The notes: generated by a model from the letters alone, not told the origin. Counted from the stretch's first letter, positions 1-5,826 are shown. The stretch: DNA of 7,137 nt from JAZNOQ01 sp045589215 (GCA_045589215.1 JAZNOQ010000153.1:1-7137), one strand, 5' to 3'. Made by a program: numbers and translations.

Positions 1-4
1 CATC

Positions 5-44
5 ATAAAAACAAAGCACCCCAAGTGGGGTGCTTCGTTTTTAT
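5..44 (-). terminator. Intrinsic terminator after orphan tRNA 3' end (bidirectional)
   Basis: A 9-bp stem, AAGCACCCC at 14-22 with GGGGTGCTT at 27-35, closes an AAGT loop. Read on the minus strand it is followed by TGTTTTTAT. On the plus strand it is followed by CGTTTTTAT, so it may work both ways. It is almost the same as the terminator of the intact tRNA-Val gene. Confidence 0.85.
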
Positions 45-62
45 GGAGACATGGGGGCTCGA
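44..62 (-). pseudogene. Orphan 3' end of tRNA-Val
   Basis: These 19 nt equal 215-233, the part of the intact tRNA-Val running from the T-loop CGAG through the 3' acceptor strand TGTCTCC to the discriminator A. The D arm, anticodon arm and 5' T-stem strand are absent. Their place is taken by the structured repeat at 58-165. It cannot make a tRNA. The tRNA terminator follows at its normal distance. Confidence 0.85.
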
Positions 63-165
63 CAAATTTGGAATCCTTCGGATTCCAAACTCGCGAGTTT
101 TCTTGTCGGCTGAACGCCGTCATTTCGCGAGCGAAACCGAAAACGTCGCGACCTACGGGTTCTCG
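58..165. repeat. Structured hairpin-array repeat, copy 1 (short form)
   Basis: This is a short form of the repeat seen at 5628-5786. On the plus strand it runs: CTCGA; a perfect 10-bp hairpin at 68-90 (TTTGGAATCC, loop TTC, GGATTCCAAA); GTTTTC 97-102 pairing with GAAAAC 139-144; inside that pair a hairpin with CGGC 107-110 and GCCG 116-119 around loop TGAAC, and a hairpin at 123-136 (TTTCGC, GA, GCGAAA); then the conserved right end GACCTACGGGTTCTCG at 150-165. There is no credible coding capacity. It lies between the terminator of the intact tRNA-Val and an orphan tRNA 3' end. Mobility and function are unknown. Confidence 0.8.
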
Positions 166-170
166 CTCCC

Positions 171-233
171 CATCATAAAAACAAAGCACCCCGAGTGGGG
201 TGCTTCGCTTTTTATGGAGACATGGGGGCTCGA
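171..233. repeat. Direct repeat unit 2 (terminator plus tRNA 3' end)
   Basis: This is the second member of the 1-62 / 171-233 pair. Here the unit is continuous with the intact tRNA-Val gene, so it is probably the ancestral arrangement. The start-to-start offset is 170 bp, and 108 bp lie between the units, almost entirely structured repeat. Confidence 0.9.
176..214 (-). terminator. Intrinsic terminator of tRNA-Val
   Basis: A 9-bp stem, AAGCACCCC 184-192 with GGGGTGCTT 197-205, closes a GAGT loop and is followed on the minus strand by TGTTTTTATG. It starts about 10 nt past the tRNA 3' end. The plus-strand side also ends in CGCTTTTTA, so it may be bidirectional. Confidence 0.88.
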
Positions 234-288
234 ACCCTAGACCTCTCGGATGTGAACCGAACGCTCTAACCAACTGAGCTATGCCTCC
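215..288 (-). tRNA. tRNA-Val (anticodon CAC)
   Basis: This is a complete 74-nt cloverleaf on the minus strand. The acceptor strands GGAGGCA and TGTCTCC pair with one G-U, and the discriminator is A. The D arm is GCTC / GAGC around AGTTGGTTA. The anticodon stem TTCGG / CCGAG carries loop TTCACAT, giving anticodon CAC for GUG codons. The variable loop is AGGTC and the T loop TTCGAGC. The 3' CCA is not encoded, so it must be added after transcription. One oddity is the T stem TAGGG / CCCCA, which has an A-C mismatch at its second pair. A strong promoter lies upstream and a terminator downstream, so it is probably an active single-gene unit. Partial copies occur at 44-62 and 5782-5826. Confidence 0.94.
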
Positions 289-304
289 GTTTTATGGCAC
301 ATAT

Positions 305-333
305 AGTATAGCACGTTTCTTGGAAAAAAGCAA
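305..333 (-). promoter_or_regulatory. Promoter of tRNA-Val
   Basis: On the minus strand, a -35 TTGCTT (328-333) and a -10 TATACT (305-310) are separated by exactly 17 nt. The -10 ends 16 nt before the tRNA 5' end. This fits sigma-A recognition with a very short leader. Confidence 0.85.
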
Positions 334-365
334 GGACTTTTTTGAAATATCTTCAAAATATTTAC

Positions 366-406
366 ACCGCAAATAAAAGGGGCTGAGCAAATAGCTGAGC
401 CCCTTT
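366..406 (-). terminator. Intrinsic terminator of hydrolase-M14 A operon
   Basis: AAAGGGGCT (376-384) pairs with AGCCCCTTT (398-406). One mismatch and a further 3-bp stem (386-388 with 394-396) follow inward, closing loop AAATA. On the minus strand the stem is followed by TATTTG. It lies 24 nt past the M14 A stop codon and insulates the operon from the tRNA-Val promoter. Confidence 0.88.
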
Positions 407-430
407 CGGACAAGAAAGCAGGGAATATTT

Positions 431-1495
431 TTAATTGTTCTCCTTCACAAACCGCCGAAGCGCATTCGCAAAGCTCCTGCCGAAGACGCGCAGTCGCTCC
501 TGCGAGACCTTGTTTTCTTCGAGCCCCGCGTAGGTGCATTCCATCGTGAACGCAAGCACGTTCTCGGGACGGTGATTCATATAAGAGTTAAAGGTCGAAC
601 CGACTACCTCGCCCGGCTTTGCGGGCTGATTCCATTGCGGGCTGTAATGCATCCCACCCTCAATGTATTCTTCAACAAGAATTTCGGAGAAACGGTCCAT
701 TTTCTCCGCCTTGTAGCTCCGCATCACGTAAATGTGGTCGTGCTCCTTCGTCCAGTGGCTCGGGGAATGGAAGTCAAAGGCGTAGTGCGCACCGTACTGC
801 TCGGCGTATGCGATGATCGCCTGCGTTTCGGGGTAGACCGCACCCGTATCGGGATGGTATTCGCCGTTGTAGCCGATCTGCGGACCGCGATGCTTACCGT
901 GGTCGCCGTCCACGACGCCGTCGAGGTCAACGAAGGGAACGACGAGCACGCGCGTGTTCTCGATGGGATTCGAGGTGAGCTCGTCGGCAATGCCCTCAAG
1001 CACATAAGATCCCGTGGATTCACAGGAATGGTGGCGCGAGGTCAGGATGATGCTTGTCTCGCCATCACCGAAGCGGAGGCAGGGAACGGAGTTGCCCTTG
1101 CGGCTCTTCGAGAACTCCTCGACGGTGAGATTTTTCCGCCGAGCGAATTCGAAGAAATGCTGCGGATGATAGAGGGGGTGGTGCGCGAAGTAAACGCAGT
1201 CCTCGTTGTCTCCGAAACGATAGGTGAAGGTGTTTTCTTCTCTTTGATCGAGCCAATGCCAATCCTTGAGATCGTGGCTGACCGCAGGTCCCCAGAAGCC
1301 GAGACGTGCATAGTGTCCTTTTTCTGCACGCACAAGGTGGAAGGTCAATTCACGTCCCGCGGCACCTTCGACGCAAAACGCAAAGTAGAACCAATTCTTC
1401 GTTGAATCGCGCTGCTCATTTTTGAGATAAACGTGATCGCCTTCGATGCGGTCGACGAAAATGTTACCGCCGACGAATTTATTGTGGATGATCAT
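431..1495 (-). CDS. M14-family zinc carboxypeptidase-like protein A
   Basis: This 354-aa protein has no signal peptide or membrane segment, so it is probably cytoplasmic. Residues 8-110 resemble the beta-rich N domain of cytosolic carboxypeptidases (Nna1/CCP, M14D): GGNIFVD, NWFYFAF, FTYRFGDNEDCVYFAHH. The catalytic domain follows. Likely zinc ligands are H156 and E159 in RHHSCES and H243 in DFHSPS. The catalytic glutamate is likely E319 in FTMECTYAG, equivalent to TMES in CCPs. R203 fits the conserved transition-state arginine. The Asn-Arg pair that holds the substrate C-terminal carboxylate is N210-G211 here, so the Arg is missing, while paralogue B keeps it. The activity (removing a C-terminal residue or hydrolysing an amide) is therefore uncertain. 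The gene lies 47 nt after the alpha/beta hydrolase in the same operon and is followed by a terminator. The ribosome binding site is weak (AAAGGA, about 12 nt before ATG). Confidence 0.88.
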   Translation of the reverse strand: MIIHNKFVGGNIFVDRIEGDHVYLKNEQRDSTKNWFYFAFCVEGAAGRELTFHLVRAEKGHYARLGFWGPAVSHDLKDWHWLDQREENTFTYRFGDNEDCVYFAHHPLYHPQHFFEFARRKNLTVEEFSKSRKGNSVPCLRFGDGETSIILTSRHHSCESTGSYVLEGIADELTSNPIENTRVLVVPFVDLDGVVDGDHGKHRGPQIGYNGEYHPDTGAVYPETQAIIAYAEQYGAHYAFDFHSPSHWTKEHDHIYVMRSYKAEKMDRFSEILVEEYIEGGMHYSPQWNQPAKPGEVVGSTFNSYMNHRPENVLAFTMECTYAGLEENKVSQERLRVFGRSFANALRRFVKENN

Positions 1496-1542
1496 AGATC
1501 TTGGTCGTCCTTTCGAATTCTGGATTTTGATATCATGCGCTC

Positions 1543-2256
1543 TTATATCAGCGAGGTGATGAAATTACAGTATTCCGTCTGCGCGTTCGGATGGCTTTTG
1601 ACGTCGCAGTGCTTCATGCCCGGCTGTATCATCAGCCGATACGGAAGCCCGTACTGCTCGAATTTTTCTAAGAGCGGCGGCATATGTATTTCGGTAAAAT
1701 ACGGATCGCTTTCGCCAAAAAGAAGGAAATACGGAATTTTTGGGAGCCGCTGTGCAAAATGCACCGGAGAATACTGCTTCATAATATCCTCAAGCGCAGC
1801 GTCCTCCTCGATATGCGCAGAAAGAATTGCCCGACGGAAATCGCGCTTGTCAATAAAAACCCGGTTCATATCGGTGACGGGACAGTTCAGCGCACACCCG
1901 ATGGATTTTCTTTTGCCGTAGATCAGATAATTCAGCGCCGTAAGGCCGCCCATACTGCCCCCGCTTACGATGAGGGGGACGGCTTCGTCCGCCTGCAGTC
2001 GCTCATATACGGCATCGATGACCTGCTCGTTGAAGGCTTGAGAGCTGCGGCTCATCCACGCCCAAACGCTGTAATACGGAAAGACGAAGGCGATTCCTTG
2101 CCTCCCGAGGGCGCTTGCGATCTCATCGCTGCTTTTGTACATCGTCGCGTCGGTGTATCCGTGAAAGGAAACGCAGATGCCGCGCAGGGGATGGACGAGG
2201 GTATCCTCGTTGATAAAAGCGTAATCCAAAAGGTTCTCAGAGCGAATGTACTTCAT
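1543..2256 (-). CDS. Alpha/beta hydrolase (prolyl oligopeptidase-like)
   Basis: This 237-aa protein has the standard alpha/beta-hydrolase landmarks: oxyanion-hole HG at 32-33 (SFHGYTD), nucleophile elbow GGSMGG with S101, probable acid D184 in FGESDPYF and catalytic histidine H216 in GMKHCD. Spacing fits a single compact catalytic domain. There is no signal peptide or lipobox, so it should act in the cytoplasm. Such enzymes are esterases or small peptidases, and the substrate cannot be read from the sequence. The start is set by GGAGG 4 nt before ATG. It is the first gene of a two-gene operon with M14 A, with a consensus promoter 28 nt upstream, so the two products probably act on the same compound, for example ester removal plus trimming of a peptide. 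Confidence 0.87.
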   Translation of the reverse strand: MKYIRSENLLDYAFINEDTLVHPLRGICVSFHGYTDATMYKSSDEIASALGRQGIAFVFPYYSVWAWMSRSSQAFNEQVIDAVYERLQADEAVPLIVSGGSMGGLTALNYLIYGKRKSIGCALNCPVTDMNRVFIDKRDFRRAILSAHIEEDAALEDIMKQYSPVHFAQRLPKIPYFLLFGESDPYFTEIHMPPLLEKFEQYGLPYRLMIQPGMKHCDVKSHPNAQTEYCNFITSLI

Positions 2257-2283
2257 AGTTCCTCCAAAAAGAGTGCTACGCTG

Positions 2284-2312
2284 ATTATATCACACCGCCC
2301 GAGCTTTGTCAA
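2284..2312 (-). promoter_or_regulatory. Perfect sigma-A consensus promoter of hydrolase-M14 A operon
   Basis: On the minus strand, TTGACA (2307-2312) and TATAAT (2284-2289) are separated by exactly 17 nt. The -10 ends about 27 nt before the hydrolase ATG. No operator is obvious. It separates this operon from the permease-oxidoreductase operon upstream. Confidence 0.92.
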
Positions 2313-2323
2313 TAAGACTTCCG

Positions 2324-2373
2324 AAAAATACGAAGGGGTGAGTATCAAGCGCGTGTTGCACTTGACTCACCCC
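2324..2373 (-). terminator. Terminator of permease-oxidoreductase operon
   Basis: GGGGTGAGT (2335-2343) pairs perfectly with ACTCACCCC (2365-2373). CAAG and CTTG extend the stem past a 2-nt bulge. On the minus strand it is followed by TTCGTATTTTTC, a broken T-tract. It begins about 40 nt after the oxidoreductase stop. Confidence 0.75.
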
Positions 2374-2413
2374 CGCTTCTTTTGTATCTACGGGAAAATT
2401 TTAATCCACCGAC

Positions 2414-3658
2414 TTACTTTTTCAGCTCCTCGAAGTACAGCTCCATCTGTCTTTCGGTTGGTTTGTAATCGGGATTCGAGCAGCAGGGAAGCGTCGGCTC
2501 GCTTCCGTCGTCTCCCCAAAAGGGTGTGAGGTAATCGTTCTCGTAAAGCTTCCGATCCTCCTCCTTACGGAAATCGGGAATGTCATAGGGCTTTCCGCCT
2601 TCAAGGACCGAGCGGTGACCGAGGATCGCAACCGACGACATCACGATCGCCGAATAAAGATCGAACGGATGAGGCGGCTGCTTGCCTTCCTTGACGCAAT
2701 CGACGAACATACGTGCGGTGAGATAATCGCCGCCGCCGTGCCCGGAGGTCTTGATGAGCTCCTCGTCCTTATCGTTCCACGAGGGCGTATACAGCTGCGT
2801 CGCCTCAGCCCCCTCGGGTTTGTCCCATTCATTGTAGCGGAGCATCACTTGATTGCCCATACCGCGCAGGTTCTCGATCTGTCCCTTCGTTCCGCAGATG
2901 CGGTAGGAATTGCCGTGTGCACCAAAGTGTGCGCATCCGGTCACGCGGAAGACCGAGCCGTCGTCATTCAGCGTGGTAACGATCGCTGCACTATCCGCAT
3001 TGTGGGATGCCGTCGGAACCTCTGCCTGTGTGGGCGCGTACGCAGCAAATGCGGTTACTTTTTTGGGTGTAGCACCCGTAATATGCATCACGGGACCGAG
3101 CGAATGCGTGATATAATAGGTTGCCGGCAGGAAGTGACGCCAATGATTCGGATAAAATTTAAACTTTTTGGTAAATGCTGTATCCCACGCGCTGACAGGG
3201 TGATTGTATTCTCCCTCCGCAAAGAGGATCTTTCCGAGGGTCCCCGTGTCGGCTACGCGCTTCATCTCGCGGTTAAAGAGCATCTGCGGATAATTTTCCG
3301 CAAGCATATAGATGCTCTTGCTTCTCTCAAAGGCGCGCACGAGCTCAACGCCCTCGCCCATCGTTCCGTTTGCCGTGCATTCGCAGAAAACGTGAAGATC
3401 GCGCTTAAAGCACTCGATCGCGTAGGGTGCGTGCTGATAAAAATTGTTTGCAAGAATGACGGCATCCATCGGGTGCTCGATAAAATCGTCGAAGCTTTCG
3501 TAAGTCGCAACGTCACCGCCCAGCTTCTTGAGCCCCGCCTCACGGCGCTCCTTGTGATTGTCGCAAAGCGCCACGATCTCTGCGTCGAGAAGCATAAAGC
3601 CCTTTGCGAGCGATACGCCGCGTCCTGCGCCGAATACTCCAATTCTTAATTTTTCCAT
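2414..3658 (-). CDS. Gfo/Idh/MocA-family protein, GH109-like
   Basis: This 414-aa protein has an N-terminal Rossmann fold with the NAD(P)-binding motif GAGRG at residues 10-14 (IGVFGAGRG) and the family C-terminal domain. The usual catalytic EKP motif is replaced by ECT (residues 93-95 in HVFCECTANGT), so the lysine is missing. Other blocks resemble the NAD-dependent glycosidase family GH109: AEN(Y) near 121, GKILFAEGEY near 142-151, THSLGPV near 184-190, GHGGGD 306-311 and a closing PDF with an approximately 50-residue tail. A redox-assisted glycosidase or sugar dehydrogenase is possible, and GalNAc specificity is not proven. There is no Tat or Sec signal. The start is ATG at 3658, because AAGGAG lies 6 nt before it. 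An in-frame GTG at 3673 adds five residues but would put that site inside the gene. It follows the permease by 39 nt. Confidence 0.87.
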   Translation of the reverse strand: MEKLRIGVFGAGRGVSLAKGFMLLDAEIVALCDNHKERREAGLKKLGGDVATYESFDDFIEHPMDAVILANNFYQHAPYAIECFKRDLHVFCECTANGTMGEGVELVRAFERSKSIYMLAENYPQMLFNREMKRVADTGTLGKILFAEGEYNHPVSAWDTAFTKKFKFYPNHWRHFLPATYYITHSLGPVMHITGATPKKVTAFAAYAPTQAEVPTASHNADSAAIVTTLNDDGSVFRVTGCAHFGAHGNSYRICGTKGQIENLRGMGNQVMLRYNEWDKPEGAEATQLYTPSWNDKDEELIKTSGHGGGDYLTARMFVDCVKEGKQPPHPFDLYSAIVMSSVAILGHRSVLEGGKPYDIPDFRKEEDRKLYENDYLTPFWGDDGSEPTLPCCSNPDYKPTERQMELYFEELKK

Positions 3659-3697
3659 GACCTTCTCCTTCACAGATGTATTAAATTTTCCTTTTTA

Positions 3698-4603
3698 TCA
3701 AAAAGGAATAAAAAATAACAGCAGTACTCCAAGAAATGCAAGTCCGACGCTGATCCATTCCCGTTGATCGGGCTTTCTTTTGCCAAAGCAGCTGATCATC
3801 GTTGAAACGACGATCGTACCTCCCGTCACCATCGGATACTGAACGGATGCGTCTACGTGCAGGAGCGCGATGACGAGCAAAAAATTCGCAATCTTGTTGA
3901 TCGCGCCCTGCAAAGCGCCTACGCCGTAGGACTGCAGCCGCGCAGCTTTTTGCTCTTTTGATATTGCCTCGGGCTTATCTTGTCCTTTCCGCTTTTTTGT
4001 CAGGAAAAGGACGAGCCACACAGCACCCGAGAGGAGTACAGTCATCGTAGCGATCCACACGCTGTATCCCGCCGCGCTTGCCTTTGGAAGTGTGCTTTCG
4101 GTGAAGATCTTGGAGATCACGCCCGACATACCGTTCAAAACGAAAACGCCCGCGTAGAAGATCACGCCTTTTTTCTTCTCACCTCGTTTGACCGTGCAAA
4201 GCAGCGAGAGCGAGACGAAGATCACACAAACGAGCTTTGCCGCCGTCATCTTTTCGCTGAAAAAAAGCCACCCATGCAAAAACGGCAGAACCATCCCGCC
4301 GAGCATCGCGAACAGCGAATAGAGAGACAGATTGATGCGGTCAAGTGCCTGAAACGAGCAAAAGGTAAACGCGATACCGTTGAGCGCCGACCATCCTGCC
4401 ATCAAAAGCGTGAACCACGTAAATTCAAAGGCGAAGCCGTTTATGATCAGCAGGACGATAAGACCTGCAAAAGAGCCGATACACGCCGCCTCCATACTGA
4501 TCATAAGACCGCTGCCGCGCTTTTTTCGGTACACATCCTGGAGCGCAAAGCCGCCGCCGAACATCATGACCGAGATCAGGATCAGAACGTAATAAAGCCA
4601 CAC
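3698..4603 (-). CDS. EamA/DMT-superfamily permease
   Basis: This 301-aa integral membrane protein has about ten hydrophobic helices in two EamA-like halves (roughly 1-138 and 147-300). A basic loop lies between them near 139-145, and a long charged loop at 203-225. The HGWLFFSEKMTAAK block at 110-123, where a conserved glutamate precedes the last helix pair of the half, is typical of the family. Members move small metabolites such as sugars, amino acids or nucleosides across the inner membrane, and direction and substrate are not readable here. The start is GTG (4603), chosen because AGGAGGTG sits 7 nt upstream. It is the first gene of the operon with the GH109-like protein and is divergent from the AraC regulator, so it is the likely regulated transporter. 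Confidence 0.86.
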   Translation of the reverse strand: MWLYYVLILISVMMFGGGFALQDVYRKKRGSGLMISMEAACIGSFAGLIVLLIINGFAFEFTWFTLLMAGWSALNGIAFTFCSFQALDRINLSLYSLFAMLGGMVLPFLHGWLFFSEKMTAAKLVCVIFVSLSLLCTVKRGEKKKGVIFYAGVFVLNGMSGVISKIFTESTLPKASAAGYSVWIATMTVLLSGAVWLVLFLTKKRKGQDKPEAISKEQKAARLQSYGVGALQGAINKIANFLLVIALLHVDASVQYPMVTGGTIVVSTMISCFGKRKPDQREWISVGLAFLGVLLLFFIPF

Positions 4604-4626
4604 GGTGTCTCACCTCCTACGATACC

Positions 4627-4655
4627 ATTGTATCATACATCGTCGGTCTTATCAA
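4627..4655 (-). promoter_or_regulatory. Promoter of permease-oxidoreductase operon
   Basis: On the minus strand, TTGATA (4650-4655) and TACAAT (4627-4632) are separated by 17 nt. The -10 ends 23 nt before the GTG start. It lies back to back with the regulator promoter, about 42 bp between the two -35 boxes, an AT-rich space where AraC-type binding could control both. Confidence 0.82.
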
Positions 4656-4697
4656 TGAATATATTCCATAAAAAAATATAAAAAAGTTATTTTTCTC

Positions 4698-4727
4698 TTG
4701 ATTTTTTGGTGCATTGTATGCTATACT
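4698..4727 (+). promoter_or_regulatory. Promoter of AraC-family regulator
   Basis: TTGATT (4698-4703) and TATACT (4722-4727) are separated by 18 nt. A TG one base before the -10 (TGC-TATACT) makes an extended -10. The regulator ATG is 35 nt downstream, preceded by GAGGTG at 4747-4752. Confidence 0.82.
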
Positions 4728-4762
4728 GAAGCAAACGGGTATGTGTGAGGTGAAATACGAAT

Positions 4763-5584
4763 ATGAAAACAGGAAATATCTGCAAATTCCCTGAAACCGC
4801 CTTGTCAAACGAGCTTTCGATCTTCTCGTTTGTATTCGAGACCGATGAAAGCACCATGAAGAAGGAGACAAAGCTAAATAAAAACCGAATGATCCTGATC
4901 GAGCAGGGAACGGGGGAGCTGTTATTCGACGGCGTTCCGTATTCCGTTGCCACGGGTACGCTGATCTTTGGCTTTGAGGGGGAATCCTACGTGCTTCGGA
5001 ACGGGGAGGGCGTGCGATATCTTTACATTGATTTCGGCGGAGCCCGCGCATCCGGTCTCTTTTGCCGCTTTGGGATCTTCCTAGGCACCCGTAAAAAGGA
5101 CAATCTCAACGCCCTGATCCCCCTATGCAAGGAGAGCCTTTTCAGCACACAGCAGGAGAATATCGATATTACGGCGGAAAGCATCGTGCTTTATGCGTTT
5201 TCGCGGATATCCACGGAGCATACTGCAAAGCAAAGTGATATCATGCAAAAAATCATAGAATACACGGAGGAGAATTTCCGTGATCCCGAGCTTTCGATCT
5301 CCTCGGTTGCGGATGAGATCGGGTACAATCCGAAATACCTCTCCCATCTTTTCAAAAAGAAAATGAACGTAAGCTACTGTGAATATCTTCGCTCCCTTCG
5401 CTTCAAACATGCAATCTCGCTTTTCGAGCTTGGACTCAGCTCGGTCAAAAACGTTGCCTTCATGTCGGGCTTTTCCGATCCGCTGTATTTTTCAAATGCC
5501 TTCAAAAAGGCGATCGGGATTTCGCCGAAGGAATTTATCGCAAGGGTATCCGAAGGCAGTAAGGGGAGCGGGGACGGAACGTAA
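4763..5584 (+). CDS. AraC-family transcriptional regulator
   Basis: This 273-aa protein has an N-terminal cupin-like sensor domain (about 15-105, with the strand-rich block ILIEQGTGELLFDG near 44-57 and YLYIDFGG near 87-93) and a C-terminal double helix-turn-helix DNA-binding domain. HTH 1 covers about 179-200 (SVADEIGYNPKYLSHLFKK). HTH 2 covers about 227-249, followed by the family signature GFSDPLYFSNAFKKAIGISP. The cupin domain normally binds a sugar or similar effector, and family members of this shape usually activate neighbouring catabolic genes. The gene is divergent from the permease operon with both promoters in one 159-bp spacer, so that operon is the best target. The M14 and hydrolase operons may also respond. 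No good plus-strand terminator follows, since the hairpin at 5604-5622 lacks a T-run on that side. Confidence 0.93.
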   Translation: MKTGNICKFPETALSNELSIFSFVFETDESTMKKETKLNKNRMILIEQGTGELLFDGVPYSVATGTLIFGFEGESYVLRNGEGVRYLYIDFGGARASGLFCRFGIFLGTRKKDNLNALIPLCKESLFSTQQENIDITAESIVLYAFSRISTEHTAKQSDIMQKIIEYTEENFRDPELSISSVADEIGYNPKYLSHLFKKKMNVSYCEYLRSLRFKHAISLFELGLSSVKNVAFMSGFSDPLYFSNAFKKAIGISPKEFIARVSEGSKGSGDGT

Positions 5585-5590
5585 AAGAGG

Positions 5591-5622
5591 GAAAAAAGAA
5601 AAACCCGAGGCAGTGCCTCGGG
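5591..5622 (-). terminator. Minus-strand terminator after structured repeat copy 2
   Basis: CCCGAGGC (5604-5611) pairs perfectly with GCCTCGGG (5615-5622) around loop AGT. On the minus strand it is followed by TTTTTCTTTTTT, a very strong T-tract. On the plus strand it is followed by G's, so it ends minus-strand transcripts only. The only minus-strand units leading into it are the structured repeat, the tRNA 5' remnant and M14 B. Confidence 0.9.
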
Positions 5623-5627
5623 GGGGA

Positions 5628-5786
5628 CTCGATAGGTTTATCGCCTGCGGCGCTAAACCACGAGTTTTCTCGGCGGCTGAACACCGCCGTTTCGCAAGCG
5701 AAAACGAAAACGTCGACAGATTTGTCGCTAACGCGCCAAATGGCGAGTATTCCGCAAGCAGAATACATCGCGACCTCGGGTTCTCG
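5628..5786. repeat. Structured hairpin-array repeat, copy 2 (long form)
   Basis: This is the long form of the repeat, with six hairpins in a row on the plus strand. (1) GGTTTA 5635-5640 with TAAACC 5654-5659, enclosing CGCC/GGCG. (2) CGGCGG 5671-5676 with CCGCCG 5684-5689, loop CTGAACA. (3) TTTCGC/GCGAAA 5690-5703. (4) CGACA/TGTCG 5714-5727. (5) CGCC/GGCG 5734-5745. (6) GTATTC/GAATAC 5747-5766. GTTTTC 5664-5669 can pair with GAAAAC 5706-5711 around hairpins 2 and 3. Hairpins 4-6 are absent from copy 1. The right end GACCTCGGGTTCTCG matches copy 1 and is fused to the tRNA-Val 5' half. It fills most of the 314-bp gap between the regulator and M14 B. Weak open frames across it look accidental. 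Confidence 0.82.
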
Positions 5787-5826
5787 GATGTGAACCGAAC
5801 GCTCTAACCAACTGAGCTATGCCTCC
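5782..5826 (-). pseudogene. Orphan 5' half of tRNA-Val
   Basis: Positions 5782-5830 are identical, all 49 nt, to 244-292 of the intact tRNA-Val locus. They cover acceptor strand GGAGGCA, the D arm and the whole anticodon arm with CAC. Past the anticodon stem (CCGAG, minus strand) the sequence turns into the structured repeat, and no 3' acceptor strand exists nearby. A weak -10 (TATATC at 5839-5844) remains, but no good -35 is visible. It is not a functional tRNA gene. Confidence 0.9.

Larger units (their letters stand above)
1..62. repeat. Direct repeat unit 1 (terminator plus tRNA 3' end)
   Basis: Positions 1-62 match 171-233 with one substitution (A23 versus G193) and one inserted base (C208). 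The unit contains a terminator hairpin and the last 19 nt of tRNA-Val on the minus strand. After the shared CTCGA the two diverge: unit 2 continues into the intact tRNA, unit 1 into the structured repeat. This could be a remnant of two tandem tRNA-Val genes, or an attachment-site-like duplication of a tRNA 3' end. Confidence 0.9.

Noticed and set aside
58..165. CRISPR array or self-splicing intron in the tRNA
   Set aside because: The hairpins differ from one another, with no regular spacer-repeat pattern. At about 110-160 nt the element is too short for a group I or II intron and no core motifs are visible.
25..240. Open frame across structured repeat copy 1 and the tRNA
   Set aside because: It runs through a terminator, the repeat and tRNA sequence, and the similar peptide in copy 2 simply reflects the shared repeat. 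No ribosome binding site is seen.
572..1405. Long plus-strand open frame opposite M14 A
   Set aside because: It is a shadow of the M14 A codon pattern with no ribosome binding site and no recognisable motif. A similar shadow appears opposite the oxidoreductase at 2615-3649.
4656..4697. Defined AraC operator between the divergent promoters
   Set aside because: The stretch is AT-rich, but no convincing direct or inverted repeat pair could be picked out by eye.
5379..5807. Plus-strand open frame overlapping the regulator's end and repeat copy 2
   Set aside because: It overlaps the well-supported AraC gene in another frame and then crosses hairpins and a tRNA half. Its resemblance to the copy 1 peptide comes from the DNA repeat.
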